Part shown: in pieces, positions 57,432 through 64,000 of the stretch
Layout: each line of letters starts with the position of its first letter
How positions within the stretch are numbered: position 1 is the first letter of the stretch
NCBI GenBank assembly: GCA_024220525.1
Contig: JAMYWO010000003.1
Span: 332,658-396,657, forward strand
Reading direction: 5' to 3'
From: Cochliopodium minus
Lineage: Eukaryota > Discosea > Himatismenida > Cochliopodiidae
DNA: 64,000 nucleotides
Translations under genes and position numbers: made by a program
Notes under the pieces: generated by a model
Told to the model about the DNA's origin: nothing
The model's database searches: none
What the model saw: only the letters and a program-made list of their open reading frames with translations

Positions 57432-59183
57432 TAATAATAATAATAACAACATCAATAATAACAATAATAATAATAATAATAATATGATTATTAATAATAA
57501 TAATGTGAATATTAAGAATAGTAACAATGTGAGTAGTAATATAATAAATAATGTGAACAGTAAAAAAATAAAGCTGAGTATGAAGCAGATAAAGTCGTTG
57601 ATGGAGTTGGAAAGTGTTTCAGAGAAAGGGAGTTGTAAAATGAGTTTGAAAGAGATAGAAAAAGATGAAAATAAAAAACTTTTGTTTGAACTTTTCATTC
57701 AAAATAAATTAAATTCCCTCCTCCTCTTTCAACAACATCAACACCATTTCTTCCTCGATTACTTCTCCATCCTTAAAATCATTCACGTAAAAAAAAAATA
57801 ATCAAATAAAAATAGATTATTTTTGTAATAAAATTAATTTAAAAAATAATCTAAAAAATAATCTAAAATTAATTTAAAATTAATCTAAAAAATAATCTTT
57901 TGAAAATTACTTATTTTATTCCAACTCATTAATTCTATTTTAAAAGTTTTTATCTTCAAAAATTGTTTTTTTACTAATATTAAATTTATGTTAATAATTA
58001 AATATTAATTAAATTAATAATTAAATTTGATTATAATAATTAAATATTAATAATTAAATTTGATTTTAATAATTAAATATTATATTAATATTTGAATATT
58101 GAAATACAATTCCATTTAATTTAATATTTAATCATTTTTTTTTTTTGATGAAATGATTTGAAAATGAAAGGATAAGGAAGAAATAGAGATGGTGGAAGAA
58201 TATTTGGGGAGTATGGATAAAAACAATTTTGAAAAGAGAATGATTGAAAAAATTAAAAAAAGCAAACATTTCGTTTCAAAAGAAGATTTTAAAAAACTTC
58301 TTGATAAAATCTATTTGTTTTTAAATTCTGAAAATGAAAACTGGGAAAACAAACACTATGAGTACAAATCTAAAAAATACTCCCCCTTTCTCTTTTCTCT
58401 CAAACTTTTGCATAAAAATGTTGGTTCCCTTTCCAACTCCCACAAACAAGTCACCAAAATCAAAGGTGAAAGTTCCAACAAAAAAAGGTTCAGAAATAAA
58501 TAAAAAATATAATAAAAAAAAATAAAACAAAACTTATTAAAAAATATTAAAAAATATTAAATAAATTAAAAATATTAAAAAATATTAAAAAAATTTATAA
58601 TTATAAATAGACTTAGAGAAATACATTCAATAAGCGGTAATTTGGATGGAGAAGCAAAAGAGTTGGCCTCTATTTTGGTGGAATTTGCGAATGATCTTTT
58701 TCTTCCTTTCAGGTTAACTTTGAGAGAAATTTTTTATGTTGACAATGCTCCTTTACTCGAAAAACATTTCAACCCAAACATCCCTCGTAACATTTTGAAT
58801 GGTTTGGCTTCTTCCCATAAAATTCTTGGTAAAAAAAATTAACTTTAAATTACTTTATTAATTATATTTTTTTGTATTTCGAAGCATGTGAAGACTGCAA
58901 GGATTATGAATTGAATACAAATGAAGATATATTTGTGGCATATAAAATATTTCAGGATATGAAATCAAATAGTAACGCATCAGAGTGGTTCAATCTCTTT
59001 TGCAATGCTTTGCAAGAAAATGAAAAAAAAGAAAAACAATCAAAAAAAGAAATAGAGTTATTTGATCGTTCACTCGAATTTCAAGAAAGATTCACTTTTT
59101 CAATTAAACAACTAAAGTATCTCGGATTGTTTAGATACACCAACATGATCAAATGGAATTTTAAAAAATTAATCACAGATTAA
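55132..59183 (+). CDS. ORC3: Origin recognition complex subunit 3 (ORC3)
   Basis: Six exons (55132-55512, 55677-56798, 57058-57786, 58171-58487, 58611-58828, 58885-59183) sum to 1021 residues; human ORC3 has 711. ORC3 is part of the complex that marks replication origins and loads MCM helicases. The N-terminal half has the ORC3-type degenerate AAA+ fold (PTLILQGSNLINKKQLFFDD, PHLIPIFFDSQFVTTSSIM). Next are KIKVVIMLNIFTQCLVTEMI and VNLNFSYEVLEYITKVYKLI, DFSTQNFTNSLQFLITTHFF. The C-terminal winged-helix end is the best match: LREIFYVDNAPLLEKHFNPN, CEDCKDYELNTNEDIFVAYK and FSIKQLKYLGLFRYTNM, paralleling human VYFSAAHALREHLNAAPR, CIAYKLHLECSRLI and ELELLGFIKPT. The extra length comes from Asn tracts and a Lys/Asn/Val repeat. 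No Walker A motif is seen, as expected for ORC3. Confidence 0.87.
56356..56634 (+). repeat. 21-bp tandem repeat encoding KNSIKVD, about 13-14 copies
   Basis: Units of AAGAATAGTATCAAAGTAGAT with mostly single-codon variants (KNSIKVE, KNSNKVD, KNDIKVE). It sits in the AAA+ part of ORC3, between the Pro-rich block and the strand KIKVVIMLNIF. Confidence 0.93.
57318..57510 (+). repeat. Poly-Asn tract in ORC3
   Basis: AAT/AAC run of about 60 codons broken by two MII phrases. It is in frame with the conserved blocks on both sides, so it is an insertion rather than an intron. Confidence 0.85.
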
Positions 59184-59699
59184 CCAATTAATTAAAAATA
59201 TATCTTTATCTTTTGGCTTTTTAGAATTTGATCAAAAAAAAGAATTCCAATGAATTAAAGCCAATAACGGTTTGTTTTGAAACAAAATTTATTATTTTGT
59301 GATAGTGTAGAATTTATTTGAATATTAAGTAAAAAAAAATTTCAGCAAAAAAAAATATTTAAATTTATCAATTTTAAAAATGAAATTTTTTTTAAATAAA
59401 AAGTATCTTTTTAACATAACTAACCTTGTTTATTATTTTTATTTTGAATGTCTTCATTCCCTTTCTTTGATTTTGACAATTATTTTATGATTTTTTTTTT
59501 TAATTTTGTTTTATTTGAAAAATAATTTTTGTGAGAAACTATCCAATTAAAAAAAGAAATTTGTTTTTTTTGTTCAAAATTTTTTTTTTTTCTTTATTAT
59601 TTATCAATAATTTTTAAAATTACAAATATATAGAAATAGATCTTTAATATAATCAAAGTTATTTTTTTTTTTGATATCGAGAAAGAAGTATGAGAGTAA
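59184..59699. other. Gene-free stretch between convergent genes
   Basis: 516 bp of A/T homopolymer-rich spacer between the ORC3 stop and the stop of the ankyrin gene. Nothing recognisable. Confidence 0.5.
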
Positions 59700-60635
59700 T
59701 TAAAGAGATTGTGGTCGATTTTCAATGAGGAGTTGTTGTTGTTCTTGACCTTGTTTTGGGTTAACAAAGTTGACAGGTTGACTCTTATTAGGTAAGATGA
59801 GAGAGGAAGGAGTAGAGAAAGGGGAAGAGAAAGAACTGTAACTATAGTTATTGAGAGAGTAAGTATAAGTGTTATTAGAGGAAGGATTGAGAGTTTTTTG
59901 AATTAAGATAACAATTTCATCTTCATCAAACTCTTGTGCAAGTTCCAATGGTGTTTCTCCATCATCGTTTTTCATATTCAAATTTGCGCCATTTTTTATT
60001 AACAATTCAACCATGTCTACTTTGGATTCCCTGATTGCCCAAAAAAGAGGAGATTCTTTTGAGTAATCTTTGATGTTTGCAAATGCTCCATGTTTCAAAA
60101 GAGATTGAGAGATTTCATAAAAACCATTTGCAGAAGAGTAGTGCAAAGGAGAAGAACCCTCAAGATCCAAAATGTTTGGATTTGCTCCACTTGAAAGTAA
60201 AATTTCCACAATTTCTTTTTGTTCCCCTTCCACAGCAAGATGAAGAGCAGTCTTTCCACTAATGTTCTGTCTGTTTATGAGCGCTTGTTGTTCTAAAAGA
60301 ATTATCGCTATATTGGATTGACCAAATTCACTTGCTACATGGAGAGGTGTGTTGAGGGATAGATCAGTAAGGTCCACTGGGAAAGAGTAAGAATTAAACA
60401 ATTTCTTTGCACTTTCAATATCACCATTAAAAGCGAAATAATGCAATAGACTTCTTCCTTGAACATCCCTTCTTGTAATTTCACAATTTTTATTCTTGTT
60501 TACATTCATGTCGAAGCTCTTAATCTTCTTGTTGAAGGATCCAATTGTGTTGGAACTTGGCATGTAACTATTACTCATTGTATTATTATTATTATTTGAG
60601 TAATTGTAAGAAGAAAAATCATCACTTTCGATCAT
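59700..60635 (-). CDS. Ankyrin-repeat protein, six repeats
   Basis: Intronless, 311 residues, start MIESDDFSSYNYSNNN. Six ankyrin repeats span about residues 55-250, with consensus elements RSLLHYFAFNGDIESAKKLF, TPLHVASEFGQSNIAIILLE, TALHLAVEGEQKEIVEILLS, SPLHYSSANGFYEISQSLLK, SPLFWAIRESKVDMVELLIK and TPLELAQEFDEDEIVILIQK. The C-terminal 60 residues are Ser/Tyr/Asn-rich and end in a Gln tract. Ankyrin repeats mediate protein binding; no catalytic domain is attached, so the function is unknown. It is better conserved to consensus than the ankyrin protein at 49781. Confidence 0.93.
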   Translation of the reverse strand: MIESDDFSSYNYSNNNNNTMSNSYMPSSNTIGSFNKKIKSFDMNVNKNKNCEITRRDVQGRSLLHYFAFNGDIESAKKLFNSYSFPVDLTDLSLNTPLHVASEFGQSNIAIILLEQQALINRQNISGKTALHLAVEGEQKEIVEILLSSGANPNILDLEGSSPLHYSSANGFYEISQSLLKHGAFANIKDYSKESPLFWAIRESKVDMVELLIKNGANLNMKNDDGETPLELAQEFDEDEIVILIQKTLNPSSNNTYTYSLNNYSYSSFSSPFSTPSSLILPNKSQPVNFVNPKQGQEQQQLLIENRPQSL

Positions 60636-61958
60636 TCTGTATTTATATTTTTATTATTATTATAAGAATGTTAATTGAGAATTATTTTTTAAAGAGAAAG
60701 ATTATAATTTTTGATTTTGGTTATTTATTTTTCAAAAAAAATAGGGTTATTGTCAGTTTTTTTTTTTTGTGTGAGGTGCTTTTAATTTTTGAATTGAAAT
60801 TTTTTTTTATTTTTTTATATTTTTTATTTTTAAATATTTATTTTAATTCAATAGTGTTTCTATTATTTTCTCAAATTCAAAAAAAAAAAAAGGTGAGAAA
60901 AATATTAAAAAAACCATCAATCTCATATAAATCTCGAAATTGAAAGAATAATTTTAAATGCTAAAATTGAATTTGAAACTAACATTTAAAAAAAAAAATA
61001 TAATATAGAAAACAAGAAATAAAGAGATCTCACACCATTCTAAAATAAAATTCAAATGGCATTTATTTTATTTTTAATTTTACTCAGAAAATTATTAAAT
61101 CTTCATTATCAATTTTCTTTGAAAAAAAATATTAAAAAAGAGAACACAAACAAATAAGTAAAAAAAAAAAAAAATAATAAATTTAAAGGTATTTGAAAAA
61201 AATTGGTTTTTAGGACTGTGTTTAAATCTAGTTGCAAAAAGAATGTAAATACTAAATATATATTTAATTGAAATTTTAAAAAATTGTGATAAAATTTTTA
61301 AAAATTTTATCATGTTATGAAAAATGAACTTAATATAATATCAAAATAAATTTGGAAAAGAGGAATTAGGAATAAAATTCTTTTTTACTAATATTATGAT
61401 AATCATTGGAAGATACGTCATTATATCGTACCTTTATTAAATTATTAAAGCTTAATTTTTAGATTTATTTCAAATAATTATACAAGAATTCAGCTTTTTT
61501 CTATATTAATAGAAAAAAACAAAATATAGGGATTAAAATTTTTTAAATAAACAACAAATTTGTTAATTTTCATTGAATATATTAAATATCCCTTTAAAAT
61601 ATTAATGGCGGGAAAAATTTGTTTTTTTTATCACTGAAAAAAATCAAAAAAACAATGCTATTATGATCATAAGGAAAAATAATTTGCATATTTATGCGAA
61701 TCACCATACACTGTATGTGACATCAATTGTAAATTAAAAGTTATATCTCCAATATGGAGATGAATGATTTTTTTATCGTGTTAAAAATATGTCTGGACAC
61801 TTATGATAATGCATTTCAATAGTACAATTAAACCATTTAATTTTATTTTGATTCAAATATTTAAAACTATTATGAATAAACGTTAAATAAAGGTGATCTA
61901 GGCGCAAAACCATTGGAATCTACTATTTAAATGAAAAATTCTCTATGAATTTTTAATC
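60636..61958. other. Longest gene-free region (1.3 kb)
   Basis: Divergent intergenic region. It is AT-rich and I found no exon, tRNA or known small RNA. Between 61684 and 61761 three short inverted repeats follow one another and are listed separately. It may contain regulatory sequence for either flanking gene. Confidence 0.5.
61684..61761. repeat. Cluster of three short inverted repeats
   Basis: TTGCATATTTATGCGAA (61684-61700), CATACACTGTATG (61705-61717) and ATCTCCAATATGGAGAT (61745-61761). The last two are perfect stems of 5 and 6 bp. The cluster is richer in G/C than its surroundings, which makes chance less likely but does not exclude it. Confidence 0.4.
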
Positions 61959-62693
61959 ATGTCAAAATTATATAAGAAGAAAAAAAAGATGGAAGGATCA
62001 AATTCAAAATCTTTCATCGGAATGAAAAAAATAGAAGGAAATTGTAAAAGGGAAATAAATAGAATATTAGAATTGACAAATGAAGAAAATGATGATTCAC
62101 TATTGATGGATAATGTTAGTCAGTCAAAAAAAGAATGTTTTATGAAATCAATTTGTTTTGATAATTTTATCAAATGGGAAAGATGTTTCATTGAAAATGC
62201 TTCCTCGACATCAAATTGTGAAAAATTGAAAGAAAATATTTATTCATGTTACAATTCATACTGGGATAATATTCTTAATGATAATTCAATTGCCCTTTTG
62301 AAGCATTTTCAAGAATCAAACATTGAATGCAAAGATATACAAAAGAAATATGCAAATTGTAGATTATATAATAAGAAATCAGAATGCAATCAACTCTTTC
62401 AAGAATCAGAAATGTGTATTGCATCCCAACTAGATAATAAATTATGGCAAAAATATTTGATTTGCAAAGAAAATGAAATAAAAAAGAAACAAATATCAGA
62501 AGAAGCATCAGATAATGGAAAAAATGAATTCAATGAGTGTTATAAATATAAAGTTCAACTCGCCAATTTGAAATTTTTTTGGGCAAGACAAATCCTTTTA
62601 AAAATGAACTTTAATGAATATGATTTCGAAGAAGATAGTGTTATGAATATACTTGAATCTACAACCAAACAAATTCATTGTCATTTTCTATGA
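61959..62693 (+). CDS. Protein with four CX9C motifs (tandem CHCH-like, possible mitochondrial intermembrane-space protein)
   Basis: Intronless, 244 residues. Four Cys-x9-Cys motifs occur in order: CFDNFIKWERC, CEKLKENIYSC, CKDIQKKYANC and CNQLFQESEMC, each with aromatic or aliphatic residues inside. Paired CX9C motifs form CHCH helical hairpins oxidised by Mia40/Erv1 in the mitochondrial intermembrane space. Four such motifs, hence two hairpins, is the layout of complex I subunit NDUFA8, but the spacers are longer here (10, 22 and 8 residues), the protein is larger than NDUFA8 (172), and there is a C-terminal tail (FFWARQILLKMNF). Identity with NDUFA8 is possible, not shown. The second Met (61989), which follows an A/G-rich run, matches the local start context better than the first. 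Confidence 0.75.
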   Translation: MSKLYKKKKKMEGSNSKSFIGMKKIEGNCKREINRILELTNEENDDSLLMDNVSQSKKECFMKSICFDNFIKWERCFIENASSTSNCEKLKENIYSCYNSYWDNILNDNSIALLKHFQESNIECKDIQKKYANCRLYNKKSECNQLFQESEMCIASQLDNKLWQKYLICKENEIKKKQISEEASDNGKNEFNECYKYKVQLANLKFFWARQILLKMNFNEYDFEEDSVMNILESTTKQIHCHFL

Positions 62694-63057
62694 TGGATTT
62701 AAAAGTAATCTCGTGAAAAAAAAACAAATATTTATTTGAATAAAACATTTAATTCCTCTTTATTTTCATCTTTTATCTTCTTTAATCTGTTTATTTCTAT
62801 ATTCTTTTATTTATGTTCTTTACTCTTTACTTATATTTAATCTCATTGGATTCTTTGATTGTTTGATTTTTTGACAAGATGAAATCAAATACATTGTTTC
62901 AATTTTTTTTTTTAGTTTTCAGAAATGTTTGCTTTTGTCAAGAAAAATACAAAAAAGGAGGAAATTTGTTTTTTTTTTTATTTTTTAAAATTAATTGTGT
63001 CAATATTATAAATAAAAAAAAAAAAAAAAAAAATCAAATTGTTAAAAGATTGAATGA
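62694..63057. other. Gene-free stretch
   Basis: AT-rich spacer. A short open frame at 62879-63061 (MKSNTLFQFFFLVF) has hydrophobic low-complexity character and overlaps the next start; I do not consider it a gene. Confidence 0.45.
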
Positions 63058-64000
63058 ATGAAGAAAGGAAATAAAACTGTGACAAACAAAAAGAAAAATA
63101 TAGATGGAAAATGTTACGGTTGCTCAAATAATAGAATAAATAACCCAAATAAATTTAGAAAAGAAAATAAAACATGTGAAGATTGTTTAAAAAAGCATAA
63201 AATAAGAAGACAAAATAAATTGAAAGAGGGAGACTGTCCCTTATGTTCAAATAATAGATTCGAAAATCCTAAATTATTTTCTAATCAAAATAAAAATTGC
63301 AATCAATGCATTTCAAAAATAAAAGGAAGAAATAAAACAATTAACAAAGATGAATGCATCAAATGTTCCAATACAAGAAAAAAAAATCCCTTACTATTCA
63401 GAAATAATAATAGATCTTGTAATGATTGTTTAAAAGATCCAAAAAAAAATGACAAAGATAAAAATAAACAATCCAATAACAAAATAGTGGAAAAAGATGA
63501 TGATTCAACTGAAGAAACAATGAATGATGATAAATCAAATGAAGATCTTCTTTCTTATTCTGATGAAGATAATGAGATTGATGATATTTATAATGGAGAT
63601 GATATTGAGGGAGATGATTCTTCTTTTTCTCTTTCTTTCGGAAATAATTTTTCTGATTCAAGAGATAATGGAAATAACAATAAAAAAAGGAAACAACTTC
63701 CTCCATCTCCAATTAAATACAAAAACTCTTCCAAAGAAATATCACCAAAAAAACAAAAAAAGAAATTAGAAAAGAAAGAGGATGTGATGGAAGATAAAGA
63801 AGAGATTAGCAAAGAGGAAAGAAAAGTGATGAGTGGAAAGAGGATGAAGGAGATAAAAGAAAAGAAAGAAAAAGGAGAGGAGGAAATAATCAAAGAAAAA
63901 AGCGAAGAAGAAATAAATATTCCCAGAAAGAGAGGCAGACCCAAAAAGACTCTTCCCACAGTTAAGAAGAAAGAATTTTCCCCCAAATCTTCTCTCTATA
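63058..64000 (+). CDS. Triple Cys4 zinc-knuckle and AT-hook protein, 3' end beyond window
   Basis: Open from the ATG at 63058 to the window edge (314 codons). Residues 17-123 hold three tandem copies of a Cys4 unit with 18 residues between the CxxC pairs: CYGCSNNRINNPNKF...CEDC, CPLCSNNRFENPKLF...CNQC, CIKCSNTRKKNPLLF...CNDC. The layout C-x2-C-S-N-x-R-x2-N-P-x2-F resembles zinc ribbons attached to HNH nucleases and some nucleic-acid binding proteins. After an acidic Ser/Asp region (LLSYSDEDNEIDDIYNGDD) and Lys/Glu tracts comes an AT-hook core, RKRGRPKKT, near residue 293. DNA binding is therefore likely; the partners are unknown. Further domains may lie beyond 64000. Confidence 0.8.
   Translation, partial: MKKGNKTVTNKKKNIDGKCYGCSNNRINNPNKFRKENKTCEDCLKKHKIRRQNKLKEGDCPLCSNNRFENPKLFSNQNKNCNQCISKIKGRNKTINKDECIKCSNTRKKNPLLFRNNNRSCNDCLKDPKKNDKDKNKQSNNKIVEKDDDSTEETMNDDKSNEDLLSYSDEDNEIDDIYNGDDIEGDDSSFSLSFGNNFSDSRDNGNNNKKRKQLPPSPIKYKNSSKEISPKKQKKKLEKKEDVMEDKEEISKEERKVMSGKRMKEIKEKKEKGEEEIIKEKSEEEINIPRKRGRPKKTLPTVKKKEFSPKSSLY

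Noticed and set aside
60636-61958. A tRNA or spliceosomal RNA gene in the large spacer
   Set aside because: No cloverleaf with TpsiC-like GGTTCRA or U6-like ACAGAGA sequence was found on either strand by eye.
62879-63061. Short frame with a possible signal peptide before the zinc-knuckle gene
   Set aside because: Low complexity, overlaps the next start codon and ends immediately; no splice partner found.
1-64000. Transposons, retroelements or virus-like insertions
   Set aside because: No reverse transcriptase, integrase, transposase or capsid-like coding sequence and no long terminal repeats were recognised.

Overview
The window is nuclear DNA from an extremely AT-rich protist. Short GT-AG introns (mostly about 45-110 bp, nearly pure A/T) are frequent, oligo-A runs sit immediately before most start codons, and long Asn (AAT/AAC), Ser and Lys/Glu tracts lie inside otherwise conserved proteins. 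This texture resembles a dictyostelid or another AT-rich amoeba. A PEX22-like peroxin, a mitochondrial carrier, a cysteine-patterned intermembrane-space candidate, V-ATPase, AP-1 and TORC2 argue for an aerobic organism with ordinary organelles and against anaerobic fungi or metamonads. The species cannot be named from the sequence alone. No tRNA, rRNA, CRISPR, transposon or virus-like element was seen.

Layout. 1-1009: part of a GLUG-repeat protein (-). 1053-3772: N-terminal part of Rictor (-). 3980-5023: AlkB-like dioxygenase (-). 5134-8446: NDOR1/Tah18 diflavin reductase (+). 8488-8841: TMEM256/DUF423 (+). 8928-10780: protein with 12 SGYTD-type repeats (-). 11037-12626: unknown coiled-coil protein (-). 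12799-20402: TMEM131 homologue (+). 20487-22607: AP-1 mu (-). 22829-23217: TMEM167/Kish (+). 23396-25998: CENP-C (+). 26102-26201: 100-N gap. 26228-27846: VPS36 (+). 27899-31018: C-terminal part of Rictor (-). 31239-32047: N-terminus of V-ATPase subunit a (-). 32275-37127: RhoGAP (-). 37738-38471: coiled-coil protein (-). 38832-40066: PCIF1-like protein (-). 40173-43203: AtuA/DUF1446 protein (-). 43550-49578: giant Asn-rich RING protein (+). 49781-51183: ankyrin protein (+). 51213-51493: 74-residue protein (-). 51601-52343: PEX22-like (+). 52541-54906: SLC25 carrier (+). 55132-59183: ORC3 (+). 59700-60635: ankyrin protein (-). 61959-62693: quadruple CX9C protein (+). 63058 to the right edge: triple Zn-knuckle/AT-hook protein (+).

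Three isolated n characters (1010, 10781, 31094) and the 100-N gap look like contig joins. Rictor is cut exactly at two of them, and its halves lie in reversed order. The simplest reading is that the piece 26202-31093 belongs immediately to the left of position 1011. V-ATPase subunit a is likewise cut at 31094. Gene order across these joins should not be trusted.

The genes are a housekeeping mix rather than one pathway: membrane traffic (AP-1, Kish, VPS36, TMEM131), TORC2 signalling (Rictor), chromosome biology (CENP-C, ORC3), cytosolic Fe-S electron transfer (NDOR1) and organelle functions (carrier, PEX22, V-ATPase). Several neighbours are divergent pairs with only 107-220 bp between start codons. 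Exon joins quoted here were found by reading frame across GT-AG sites; for the genes where all exons were summed, the total is divisible by three.
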